9,429 nt of DNA, taken from Sphingomonadales bacterium (GTDB lineage Bacteria; Pseudomonadota; Alphaproteobacteria; Sphingomonadales; Sphingomonadaceae). Location of the stretch: NCBI GenBank assembly GCA_027489295.1, contig JAIYAA010000030.1:1-9429 (forward strand), given 5' to 3'. Position numbers and translations under genes: made by a program. Shown here one piece after another: positions 1-6,030 of the stretch (its first letter is position 1; every line of letters begins with the position of its first letter). Under the pieces are notes generated by a model. It saw only the letters and a list, made by a program, of their open reading frames with translations. It ran no database searches and was not told where the DNA came from.

Positions 1-1
1 C

Positions 2-82
2 ACCGTGAACGGCGTCGGCAAGGACGTCCGCTCGGCCGGTTCGGCGGTCTCGGACGCCTCGGGCCAGAACCACAAGAAATAA
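2..82 (+). CDS. Entericidin-like small lipoprotein, 3' end only
   Basis: The window opens inside a reading frame whose last 26 residues read TVNGVGKDVRSAGSAVSDAS followed by GQNHKK and a TAA stop at 80-82. The pattern NTV-x-G-x-GKD-x-x-SAG-x-A is that of entericidin A/B family lipoproteins, very short membrane-anchored proteins whose mature part starts at a lipidated cysteine just before such a segment. The signal peptide, lipobox and start lie outside the window and cannot be checked. In the classic enterobacterial pair the proteins act as antidote and toxin in stationary phase; many alphaproteobacterial homologues have no tested role. The gene is on the opposite strand to the conjugation operon and is probably chromosomal flank. 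The identification rests on a short tail, so it is moderate. Confidence 0.6.
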   Translation, partial: TVNGVGKDVRSAGSAVSDASGQNHKK

Positions 83-88
83 CCGACC

Positions 89-120
89 CGGCATCGCGGG
101 CAGCCGTGCCCGCGATGCCG
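89..120. terminator. Strong 14-bp perfect hairpin, likely bidirectional terminator
   Basis: Positions 89-102 (CGGCATCGCGGGCA) pair perfectly with 107-120 across a four-base loop (GCCG). The hairpin starts seven bases after the entericidin-like stop codon. Read on the plus strand it has no T-run behind it. Read on the minus strand it is followed by a moderately T-rich stretch (GGTTATTTCTT), so it could also stop transcription leaving the transfer operon. Terminator function is inferred from position and stem strength. Confidence 0.6.
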
Positions 121-138
121 CCCCTGGAGTTGCCGTCC

Positions 139-330
139 GTGAACGATCCCGAACCCGACTATCTGCTCAAGCGCCTCGCCCAGTCCCGCCGGGCCGCAGC
201 CCGTGCAGTGGAGAGCAGCGCCCGCGCCGCCCATCTCGCCATGGCCGACCAATATGCCGCCCAGCTCCGCGCCGCCGGGCATCCGGTGCCGGCCGACTTG
301 GCAGACGACGAAACATCAAGCTTCTCCTGA
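139..330 (+). CDS. Small hypothetical helical protein (63 aa)
   Basis: This frame starts with GTG at 139, placed nine bases after a GGAG at 126-129, and ends with TGA at 328-330. An in-frame GTG at 106 would extend it, but that codon lies inside the preceding hairpin and has no ribosome site, so I prefer 139. The protein begins MNDPEPDYLLKRLAQSRR and continues with an alanine-rich amphipathic stretch (ARAAHLAMADQYAAQLRAAG). The pattern of Y, R, repeated Ala, ARAAHL and a following Y resembles small soluble proteins of unknown function that I associate with sphingomonads. There is no signal peptide, membrane segment or catalytic motif. It lies between the entericidin-like gene and the scarred end of the element, and its last residues (DDETSSFS) could be altered by the nearby junction. 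Function unknown. Confidence 0.6.
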   Translation: MNDPEPDYLLKRLAQSRRAAARAVESSARAAHLAMADQYAAQLRAAGHPVPADLADDETSSFS

Positions 331-335
331 AATCG

Positions 336-359
336 GATCGGCGTGCCGGCACCCCGATC
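336..359. repeat. Imperfect 24-bp palindrome just after the small gene
   Basis: GATCGG at 336-341 pairs with CCGATC at 354-359, and the centre GTGCCGGCAC (343-352) is itself a perfect palindrome; only the C/C pair at 342 and 353 mismatches. It begins six bases after the stop of the 63-aa gene, so it may fold as a terminator, or it could be a protein-binding site near the edge of the element. No T-run follows on the plus strand. Confidence 0.35.
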
Positions 360-425
360 GACGTGTCGGCCCAGTGCTGCGCGCCTTGGTCAATCGGCTC
401 CGCTGGCAGGGGCCTTGAACGCGAT

Positions 426-632
426 CTATCGCGAAGATGGCTCCGCTCGAGTGCGCGCGTTGGTGCATTGGCCTTCGCTCTCGATGCACAGGGGATCGGA
501 CGAGCAGATGGCCGCATTGGCGAGCGCCGCCCTGACGGTCGCATCGAGGCGTCCCGCTTTGCCCTGGCGCACCAGTCCACCCAGCGTGCCTTCGGAATCT
601 CCGCTCGCGGTGTAGACGAGCAGGCCCGCCAT
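426..632 (-). pseudogene. Fragment of a DUF1998 / DrmB-like protein gene
   Basis: From 632 downward on the minus strand one frame reads MAGLLVYTASGDSEGTLGGL, then a less conserved stretch, then AICSSDPLCIES at about 490-520. The sequence YTAS-x-DSEGTLGGLV followed by C-SSDPLC is, from family knowledge, characteristic of DUF1998/MZB zinc-binding domains as in DrmB of DISARM defence systems and related helicase-associated proteins. The family normally continues with an ACHAC-type motif and an ETSCE-type motif that supply more cysteines. Here the match stops near 466 and the frame ends at 426 after TNARTRAEPSSR, so both later motifs are gone. Everything before the YTAS motif is also missing, because the frame abuts the broken trbG. 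Only about 55 codons remain, with no start context, so this is debris. The sequence from 331 to about 465 has no recognisable product in any frame. Confidence 0.7.
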
Positions 633-637
633 CGGAT

Positions 638-1051
638 GCGCTTGTCGGCACCTGTACCGCTGGTGGTGTCGCCAATCACCCAGCGGACCGTATCGCCTGC
701 CGCGACAGCGACGAGGTTTTCACCCGGCTGCAAGGCAAGGTCGGTCACGGCACCCGGCGCCGTATAGACCTGATAGATCATGCTCTCGCTGAAGGGATAG
801 ACCTGCACTGCGTTGACGAAGCCCTGGGCCTGCGGCTGCTGGGTGGCTGCGCCATTGGCAGCAGCGACGCGCGCTGCGCCGGGGCTCACGAATTTCCGCG
901 CGCGCTTGCGGACCGGCGGCTTGGCAGGCGGGGACGCGGTGGCGGCGGCGGTCGGCACCGGGAGCGGCTTCGCCGGAGGCGGCGGTGCATGCTGGGCCGA
1001 GGCGGACACCATGCCGAGGGACGCCACCGATAGGGCGAGCAAAAGCTTCAT
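638..1051 (-). pseudogene. trbG: TrbG (VirB9-like), truncated after about 138 codons
   Basis: TrbG is the periplasmic/outer-membrane VirB9-type part of the P-type conjugation channel. The ATG at 1051-1049 overlaps the trbF stop in an ATGA. The protein has a signal peptide (MKLLLALSVASLGMVSASA, cleavage likely before Q20), a proline-rich linker to about residue 50, and a typical TrbG core with VQVYPFSESMIYQVYTAPG and LQPGENLVAVAAGDTVRWVI, ending GTGADKR at residues 132-138. The family then continues with a THI/THV-L-KP segment and a long beta-rich C-terminal domain, which binds the outer-membrane partner. Here the homology stops at about 638 and the frame runs into DUF1998-derived DNA read out of phase, giving an arginine-rich nonsense tail to a stop at 167. 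The open frame thus spans 167-1051 (294 codons), close to a normal TrbG length only by chance. The gene is very probably non-functional. Confidence 0.85.
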
Positions 1052-1854
1052 GATTGGACCTCCGTGCTGGGCTGCGCCGGGGCAGCGGGATCGACTGGTG
1101 GACTGGTCAACGCGGAGCCGGGAGCGGACGGTGGGAGCATGGGCGCGGCTGCCGGTTTCGGCGCCGCCGGGGCGTCCAGTTCCCGGCTCCAGTCGATCGC
1201 ATCGACATAGACACCGAGCGGATTGCGGCGGAGCGTGTCGGCGTCCTTGGGCGGGGTGATCGCGACGGTCAGGATGGCCGTCCAGCGTGACGTGCCGGCC
1301 TCGGCGCCGCGGTCATAGGCGGTCTCGGTCCATTTGACCTGGAACGAGCGATCGGATGCCCGCACCACGCTGGTGACCTGCACCGTCACCGTCTTCTCGC
1401 CGATGGCCCCGAAAGGGTCGGCCGCGCGGGCATAGTCGCCGAGGAACTGCGCGCCGCGCTTGGTGACGAAGTCATAGGCGTCCAGCCAGTCCTTACGCAC
1501 CAGCACCGGATCGAGCGACCGGCCGCGGACATTGGCGATGAAGCGCGACAGGTGCCAAGCGATCTGCGGGTCGGTCGGGTGATAGCCGGCCTCTGCCTCG
1601 GTGACGGCACGCGCCTCTCCCAGCCGATCGACTTCGACGACATAGGGCGTCACCCGGCTCTGCGCCGACTGCCAGACGAGAGCCCCTGACAGACCGGTGG
1701 CGAGCGCAAGGCAGCCGAACGCCATCAGCCGCCAGTTCCGCGCCTGCACGCGGGCCGAGCCGATCCGCTCGTCCCAGAGCTGCCCGGCCCGCTGGTACGG
1801 GGTCTCGGGTTCAGGGGTTCGTCCATAGCGCTGGACGGCGCGTCTGAAGACCAT
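1048..1854 (-). CDS. trbF: TrbF, VirB8-like inner-membrane channel protein
   Basis: TrbF is the VirB8-type assembly factor of P-type conjugation systems, anchored in the inner membrane with a periplasmic NTF2-like domain. The 268-aa product has a cytoplasmic N-terminus containing the family-typical PYQRAGQLWDERIGSARVQA, one membrane segment at about residues 43-62 (LMAFGCLALATGLSGALVW), and a periplasmic domain with VTPYVVEVDRLGEA, WHLSRFIANVRGRS, FQVKWTETAYDRG and the closing RNPLGVYVDAIDWSREL. A proline/alanine-rich tail follows. The ATG at 1854 sits three bases after the trbL stop, with an AGGGA upstream overlapping the end of trbL. Its stop overlaps the trbG start. The gene looks complete. 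Confidence 0.95.
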   Translation of the reverse strand: MVFRRAVQRYGRTPEPETPYQRAGQLWDERIGSARVQARNWRLMAFGCLALATGLSGALVWQSAQSRVTPYVVEVDRLGEARAVTEAEAGYHPTDPQIAWHLSRFIANVRGRSLDPVLVRKDWLDAYDFVTKRGAQFLGDYARAADPFGAIGEKTVTVQVTSVVRASDRSFQVKWTETAYDRGAEAGTSRWTAILTVAITPPKDADTLRRNPLGVYVDAIDWSRELDAPAAPKPAAAPMLPPSAPGSALTSPPVDPAAPAQPSTEVQS

Positions 1855-1857
1855 TGG

Positions 1858-3156
1858 CTAGTCCCTTTCCTTGATGTCTGGAGTGGCGGAGGCGCCGCCG
1901 CGATCACCCTGCTGGAGGGCGTGCAAGGCGACCTGGCGGTGATGGCGGCTAGTCTGCTGGCGCTGCATGGCGCGGGCCCATGCAGGCACGGCTTCTTCGG
2001 CAGCGGCCTGCGGGGCGCTATCGCCGCCCGTGCGGTTCAGCGCGTTCCACGCCGCCTCACGGCCGCGCGACGCTGCTTCACCCAGGCCCAGGGCGCCGGA
2101 GGCGCGCGCGCGTGCGGCATTACCGGCGGCACGGGCCACCCCGCCCAGCCCCGCCGACATGGTCGGCGCTGCTGCCGTCTCCTTGCCCAGCGTGTAGGCC
2201 GTGGAGGCAGCCGATCCCATCGCAGTGCCGGCTCGGACGGCACCCAGCGCGGCACCACCCAGCATGCGGGCACCGCCGACGGCGGCACCGCCAGCAAGCA
2301 TCGCCATTCCGGCAGCGCCAACCGTGGTGCCAAGCGCCGCGCCCGCGCCCAGCTGGGGCGCACCGGATACGAGACCCGAAGCGATTCCGGGTCCGAAGAT
2401 GCCGAGCCCGAAGAGCGTCAGGCTGGCGAGCATCAGGCTCATCGCCTGGCCGATATCGGGCTCCTGCCCCTGCAGCGCGCTGGTGAACTCGCTGAAGAAA
2501 TTGGCGCCGATGCCGACGATGACCGCGAGCACCATCACCTTGATGCCCGACGAGACGACATTGCCGAGCACCCGCTCGGCGAGAAAGCTGGTGCGGTTCC
2601 ACAGCGCGAAGGGCACGAGGAGGAAGCCGGCGAGCGCGGTCAGCTTGAACTCGACGATCGTGACGAACATCTGCACGGCGAGCAGGAAGAAGGTCAGGAT
2701 CACGACCGCCCAGGCGAACAGCAGGACCGCGATCGTCAGGAAATTGTCGAAGAAGGTCGTGAACCCCATCAGCTGCGACACCTGGTCGAGCAGCGGCCAT
2801 GCGGCGGCGAAGCCCGTCCCGGCGAGACGACCAGGCTTCAGCAGATCCTCGGCGGACAGCGTGCCCCCGCCGGCGGTCAGCCCGGCTTGCGCGAAGGAGC
2901 GGAAGATGATGTCGGCCAGCGTCGAGAAGCTGTTCAGGATAAACGCGAAGGCGCCGATGTAGAGGATCTTGCGCAGGAACCGACCGATGACATTGTCCTC
3001 GCCGCCCATCGCCCAGAACAGCCCGGCAAGCGTGATGTCGATGCCGATCAGGGTAGCGGTGAGGAAGCGGACATCACCGCCCAGCAGACCGAACCCACTG
3101 TCGATGTAGCGGGTGAACGCGGCCAGGAAGCGATCGATGACGTTGAGGTCGTTCAC
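1858..3156 (-). CDS. trbL: TrbL, polytopic inner-membrane conjugation protein
   Basis: TrbL is the VirB6-type polytopic membrane protein of P-type transfer systems, thought to form part of the translocation path. I chose the GTG at 3156 because the product then begins MNDLNVIDRFLAAFTRYIDS, like other TrbL proteins, and an AGGA lies ten bases upstream. The open frame extends to a TTG at 3243 but that extension is proline/arginine-rich and lacks a ribosome site. The 432-aa protein carries GFGLLGGDVRFL, then about six hydrophobic segments near residues 31-50, 64-84, 138-160, 167-186, 204-221 and 238-260. A glycine/alanine-rich stretch runs to about 360, and the C-terminal tail is hydrophilic with a Q/H-rich part (QRQQTSRHHRQ). 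Its stop lies three bases before the trbF start. The gene looks intact. A 113-base gap separates it from trbJ. Confidence 0.93.
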   Translation of the reverse strand: MNDLNVIDRFLAAFTRYIDSGFGLLGGDVRFLTATLIGIDITLAGLFWAMGGEDNVIGRFLRKILYIGAFAFILNSFSTLADIIFRSFAQAGLTAGGGTLSAEDLLKPGRLAGTGFAAAWPLLDQVSQLMGFTTFFDNFLTIAVLLFAWAVVILTFFLLAVQMFVTIVEFKLTALAGFLLVPFALWNRTSFLAERVLGNVVSSGIKVMVLAVIVGIGANFFSEFTSALQGQEPDIGQAMSLMLASLTLFGLGIFGPGIASGLVSGAPQLGAGAALGTTVGAAGMAMLAGGAAVGGARMLGGAALGAVRAGTAMGSAASTAYTLGKETAAAPTMSAGLGGVARAAGNAARARASGALGLGEAASRGREAAWNALNRTGGDSAPQAAAEEAVPAWARAMQRQQTSRHHRQVALHALQQGDRGGASATPDIKERD

Positions 3157-3166
3157 GGTGGCGATG

Positions 3167-3170
3167 TCCT
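3167..3170 (-). promoter_or_regulatory. Probable ribosome-binding site for trbL
   Basis: On the minus strand AGGA lies ten bases before the GTG at 3156. It supports that start over the upstream TTG at 3243. The site is modest, so trbL may rely partly on readthrough from trbJ. Confidence 0.45.
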
Positions 3171-3249
3171 GCGCTGGAGGGGTGCCGCGAGGGGGGACCG
3201 GGGGTGAGAGCCCCGCCCCGCGGCGGACGGCGACGGGAGGCAAGACCGC

Positions 3250-3269
3250 CGCCGCCCTGGCCGGCGGCG
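3250..3269 (-). terminator. G+C-only hairpin directly after the trbJ stop
   Basis: On the minus strand CGCCGCC (3269-3263) pairs with GGCGGCG (3256-3250) across a six-base loop, beginning immediately after the trbJ stop codon at 3272-3270. A short TCTT follows a few bases later. It sits in the only sizeable gap of the operon and could act as a partial terminator, an RNA stability element or an attenuator before trbL. Function is inferred; repetitive GCC codon-like runs in G+C-rich DNA can form such stems by chance. Confidence 0.35.
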
Positions 3270-4010
3270 CTACCTAGGGGTGTAGGCCGAGCCGGAGCCG
3301 AGGAACCTTCGGGTTGCCGCGCGCGCGTCGATCTCCGCCTGGGCGCGGCGCGCCTGCTCGATCGCCTCGGCGCGGTACTGCGCGGCCATCATGTTCTGGA
3401 TCTGGAACTGTTGCTTGGCGGCAAGCGCGAGCAGCTGGTTGGTCGCCTGCTGCGCCTGGAGATTTCCTTCGGCGCCCTGGCTCTTGGCAACAATCCCGCC
3501 GAGCGCCTGGGCATCGGCCGTGACATTCTCGGTCACCTGCGCCTGCACCGTCATCGTCTGCTGGTAGGCGGACATGGCAGTATCGAGTCGGGCGCGCGCG
3601 GCGACGACCTGCTCGTTCGTCCGGAGCGCCGCCGAGAAGCTCTGCGGGAACAGCTGGCGGAACTGCTGGTCGAGCCCGGATACGCGGAACTGGATGCCCT
3701 GCGCCTGGCCCATCAGCCGGTCGACCTGCTGCAGCGTCTGTGTGAGCGCCTGGAGCTCTGGAAAGTCGATCCGGGCCAGGTTCTTCGCCTGGTTGATCAG
3801 CATCGTCGCTTCGTTCTGGAGCGACTGGATCTGGTTGTTGATCTGCTGGAGGGTGCGCGCGGCAGTCAGCAGGTTCTGGCTATAATTGCTGGGGTCGAAC
3901 ACGGTGCACTGCGCGCGGGCCGGCGTGCAGGTCAGCGCCATGGCGAGCGATCCGGCCATGCCAAGGCCCAGGGCGCTCGCGACCAGATATTTGCGGGTGC
4001 GGATACGCAT
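3270..4010 (-). CDS. trbJ: TrbJ, VirB5-like periplasmic conjugation protein
   Basis: TrbJ is the VirB5-like exported component of P-type systems, associated with the pilus or mating contact. The ATG at 4010 follows an AAGGAG with seven-base spacing; the GTG one codon earlier is too close to it. The 246-aa product has a signal peptide (MRIRTRKYLVASALGLGMAG and onward, cleavage likely after ARA near residue 33). The mature N-terminus reads QCTVFDPSNYSQNLLTAART, which is typical of TrbJ. The rest is a long helical, glutamine-rich domain with QQINNQIQSLQNEATMLINQ and a C-terminal coiled-coil-like part (LLALAAKQQFQIQNMMAAQY). It ends GSGSAYTPR. The start lies just after the trbE stop, so translation is probably coupled. 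No TrbK-like entry-exclusion lipoprotein follows it. Confidence 0.94.
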   Translation of the reverse strand: MRIRTRKYLVASALGLGMAGSLAMALTCTPARAQCTVFDPSNYSQNLLTAARTLQQINNQIQSLQNEATMLINQAKNLARIDFPELQALTQTLQQVDRLMGQAQGIQFRVSGLDQQFRQLFPQSFSAALRTNEQVVAARARLDTAMSAYQQTMTVQAQVTENVTADAQALGGIVAKSQGAEGNLQAQQATNQLLALAAKQQFQIQNMMAAQYRAEAIEQARRAQAEIDARAATRRFLGSGSAYTPR

Positions 4011-4014
4011 CACA

Positions 4015-5436
4015 TCACTCCTTTACTTGGGGGTCCGGGAAGGTGCCGAGCAGCTCGGCGGCCCAGTCGAGGTCGCGCTCAGCGAGGAACCGCACGGCGA
4101 AGTCCGCCGGGCCGCTCTCGACGAGCATCGCGTCGATGCGGGCCTGCGTCGCAGCATCGGAAGCGCCGCACAGGGCGAGTGCGATGGGGCCCAGCCCCAG
4201 CTCGAACAGGCGGTTGCCCCGCGCGGACTGGAGGTAATAGTGGCGCTTCAGCGTATGAACGAGCTGCTGGCGGACATTGGCGTAGACCTGCCCCGGCAGC
4301 GACGAGAGCCAGGCCTCGACCGCGTTGACGCCCTCGCGGATGCAGGTGAAGCCGAGCCCGCCCACGATCCGCTCGACCTGCCGGACCTTGTCCTCGACGC
4401 GCGCGCGATCGGTGTCCATGACCGTAATCGTGGTGGTCAGGTAGCCAAAGGCGACATGGTCGCCGCCCAGCACCTGGAGCGCCAGGTCGGCATCCACCAC
4501 CTTGTTGTCGGCATCGCTGTCGAGCAGCTGCGATGGCTGGTTGTACATCACCTCGCGGAGCAGCGCGGTGATCGACTTGCGCTTGTTGAACCACTGGCGT
4601 CGGATCTTGGTCAGCACCTTGGTGGCGTCGCCCTTGTCCAATGCGATGAAGCGCGTGACCCAGCGATAGGCGAAGTCCTGATGATTGAGGGCATCGAGGA
4701 TGCCAGGCCGGCTCATGCTCGGGAAACCGAGGATGGTCAGCGTGCGGACATGGTGGTCCCCCAGTCGCGGCTCCAGGCCACCGGTCAGCGGCGTATCGGC
4801 GAGCAGCGCGTCGAGGTAGATCGGCGTCTCCGGCACCGCGACCGCCTGCTGCCGCGTCGAGATCGTGCCGTGCAGGAAGGTCAGCGTCTCGCTGTCGCCC
4901 AGCGCATGGACCTCTGGCATGAAGCTCGCGAACAGGTCGAGCGCGCGGTCGGTCTCGGCGATGAAGTGCGCCAGCGCCGTGCGCCAGTCCCGCCCCTTCT
5001 CGGCATCGGGTCGCTCGACCAGCGTTCGTCCGGCGGCCTCGGCGCTGTCGGGCCCCGGCAGCCAGACCAGGGTCAGGTGGTAGCGGCTTTCGAAATGGGC
5101 GCCCTCGCTGAGAAAGGCCGCCCGGCGCTCCTGGTCGACCAGCCAGGATGCTGCGTCGGGAAAATCGCTGTCGGGATACGCAGCGGCTTCGCGCCGCTCG
5201 GCATCGAAGAACAGGGCCCAGCCGCTGCCGAACCGCTTGAGCACGTTGTTGGCCCGCGCGCAGGCAGAGATCAGTTCGGCCTCGGTGGCGGACTCCAGAT
5301 CGGGCCCACGGAAGCGGAAGCTGCGCTGGAAGCTCCCGTCCTTGTTGAGGACGACGCCGGGCGCGACCAGCGCCGCCCAGGGAAGATGGTCGGCCAGCCG
5401 ATCCGCGCGGCGACGATGCTCGGCGAGGTTCAGCAC
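4015..5436 (-). CDS. trbE: TrbE (VirB4-like ATPase) with its ATPase core deleted in frame
   Basis: TrbE is the VirB4-type ATPase that powers pilus assembly and transfer; family members are about 800-850 aa. This frame is 473 aa, from a GTG at 5436 that overlaps the end of trbD by seven bases. Residues 1 to about 395 match the normal N-terminal part: LPWAALVAPGVVLNKDGSFQ, RFRGPDLESATEAELISACA, then the CagE/TrbE/VirB region with FGYLTTTITVMDTDRA and VEAWLSSLPGQVYANVRQ. The text then jumps from QLVHTL (residue 396) straight to KRHYYLQSARGNRLFELGLG, which belongs near the extreme C-terminus of full-length TrbE. The segment that should lie between, with the LAHLMPLSAVW-type motif, Walker A, Walker B and the rest of the RecA-like fold, is missing: roughly 330-350 residues. 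The remainder to DPQVKE is the normal C-terminal end. No frameshift or stop is seen, so a stable protein could be made, but it cannot be an ATPase. Confidence 0.93.
   Translation of the reverse strand: MLNLAEHRRRADRLADHLPWAALVAPGVVLNKDGSFQRSFRFRGPDLESATEAELISACARANNVLKRFGSGWALFFDAERREAAAYPDSDFPDAASWLVDQERRAAFLSEGAHFESRYHLTLVWLPGPDSAEAAGRTLVERPDAEKGRDWRTALAHFIAETDRALDLFASFMPEVHALGDSETLTFLHGTISTRQQAVAVPETPIYLDALLADTPLTGGLEPRLGDHHVRTLTILGFPSMSRPGILDALNHQDFAYRWVTRFIALDKGDATKVLTKIRRQWFNKRKSITALLREVMYNQPSQLLDSDADNKVVDADLALQVLGGDHVAFGYLTTTITVMDTDRARVEDKVRQVERIVGGLGFTCIREGVNAVEAWLSSLPGQVYANVRQQLVHTLKRHYYLQSARGNRLFELGLGPIALALCGASDAATQARIDAMLVESGPADFAVRFLAERDLDWAAELLGTFPDPQVKE
4018..4023 (-). promoter_or_regulatory. 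Ribosome-binding site for trbJ (AAGGAG)
   Basis: AAGGAG lies within the last codons of trbE, seven bases before the ATG at 4010. It decides the start against the GTG at 4013, which would leave only four bases of spacing. Confidence 0.75.
4248..4249 (-). other. Internal deletion junction in trbE
   Basis: The codon for Leu396 (4251-4249) is joined to that for Lys397 (4248-4246). Left of the join in transcription order the protein matches TrbE just before the ATPase domain, and right of it the last 77 residues of the family. The join preserves the reading frame. The exact breakpoint could shift by a few bases because the lost sequence is unknown. Confidence 0.85.
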
Positions 5437-5702
5437 GCGAAATACCCCTTCTGCCGGAGGTGGCGAAGCAGGACCGGCGCGAAGTCCGGGTCACGCCGCG
5501 CAGCGAACACGGCAATGCTGTGGCCGACCGCCCAGAGCACCAGCCCGGCCAGCCACTGCTGCAGCCCAAGGCCGACCGCCGCGCCGACCGTCCCGTTGAC
5601 GATCGCGACTCCGCGCGGGGCGCCGCCGAGCAGGATCGGTGAGCCCAGGCTCGCATGGATCGGCGCCTCGAAGCCTGGCAGGTGCTGGCCGGTGTCGCTC
5701 AT
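5430..5702 (-). CDS. trbD: TrbD, small VirB3-like inner-membrane protein
   Basis: TrbD is the VirB3-like small membrane protein that partners TrbE; in some systems the two are fused. The ATG at 5702 overlaps the trbC stop in an ATGA, giving a 90-aa product that starts MSDTGQHLPGFEAPIHASLG and continues with the family-typical SPILLGGAPRGVAIVNGTVG. A hydrophobic region at about residues 33-66 (AIVNGTVGAAVGLGL, then WLAGLVLWAVGHSIAVFAA) forms one long or two short membrane segments. The cytoplasmic end has ARRDPDFAPVLLRHLRQKGY, again typical. The frame stays open upstream to 6341 but that part is a shadow of trbC and trbB. Its end overlaps trbE by seven bases, so the pair is translationally coupled. 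The gene looks complete. Confidence 0.93.
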   Translation of the reverse strand: MSDTGQHLPGFEAPIHASLGSPILLGGAPRGVAIVNGTVGAAVGLGLQQWLAGLVLWAVGHSIAVFAARRDPDFAPVLLRHLRQKGYFAC

Positions 5703-6028
5703 GCGACCAGCGCTCCCCCACCGAAGCTGAAGAAGCTGAGGAAGAAGCTGGAGGCGGCGAAGGCGATCGACAGCCCGAACACGATTTGGATCAGCCGCCG
5801 GAAGCCGCCGCTGCTCTCGCCGAACGCCAGCGACAGGCCGGTCGTGATGATGACGATGACGGCAACGATCTTGGCGACCGGCCCCTGGACCGACTCGAGC
5901 ACCTGCTGGAGCGGTACCTCCCATGGCATTCCGGACCCCGCCGCATGGGCCGAGGTGGCAAATGCGATGCCGATGACGGCAAGTTCGACGAGGCGCGCGC
6001 GGCGTGCCGGGATCTTGGCGTAGCGCAT
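5699..6028 (-). CDS. trbC: TrbC, conjugative pilin (VirB2-like)
   Basis: TrbC is the pilin precursor of P-type systems; in RP4 it is cleaved by signal peptidase and cyclised by TraF. The ATG at 6028 has an AAGGAG seven bases upstream; the frame extends to a TTG at 6034 that I reject. The 109-aa product has a basic start and signal peptide (MRYAKIPARRARLVELAVIG, cleavage likely after AHA near residue 29). The mature chain starts AGSGMPWEVPLQQVLESVQG, with the conserved PWE motif and GP. Two membrane segments follow at about 52-68 (AKIVAVIVIITTGLSLAF) and 80-100 (IQIVFGLSIAFAASSFFL), separated by the family loop GESSGGFRR. The end is SFGGGALVA. The gene looks intact and starts two bases after the trbB stop. 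Confidence 0.94.
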   Translation of the reverse strand: MRYAKIPARRARLVELAVIGIAFATSAHAAGSGMPWEVPLQQVLESVQGPVAKIVAVIVIITTGLSLAFGESSGGFRRLIQIVFGLSIAFAASSFFLSFFSFGGGALVA

Positions 6029-6030
6029 GA

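Noticed and set aside
426..632. An intact DISARM or other defence system
   Set aside because: Only about 55 codons of one domain remain and no helicase, methylase or nuclease gene is present in the window.
167..637. The C-terminal half of the 294-codon trbG frame as real TrbG sequence
   Set aside because: After GADKR the residues are an arginine-rich out-of-phase reading; another minus-strand frame over the same bases carries a DUF1998 motif.
3157..3243. TTG start giving TrbL 29 extra residues
   Set aside because: The extension is proline/arginine-rich without a ribosome site, while the product from GTG 3156 starts like other TrbL proteins.
1921..5730. Long plus-strand open frames opposite trbL, trbJ and trbE (about 430, 370 and 610 codons)
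   Set aside because: They are arginine-, alanine- and glycine-rich products of G+C-rich antisense DNA with no recognisable motif, and each lies opposite a clearly identified trb gene.
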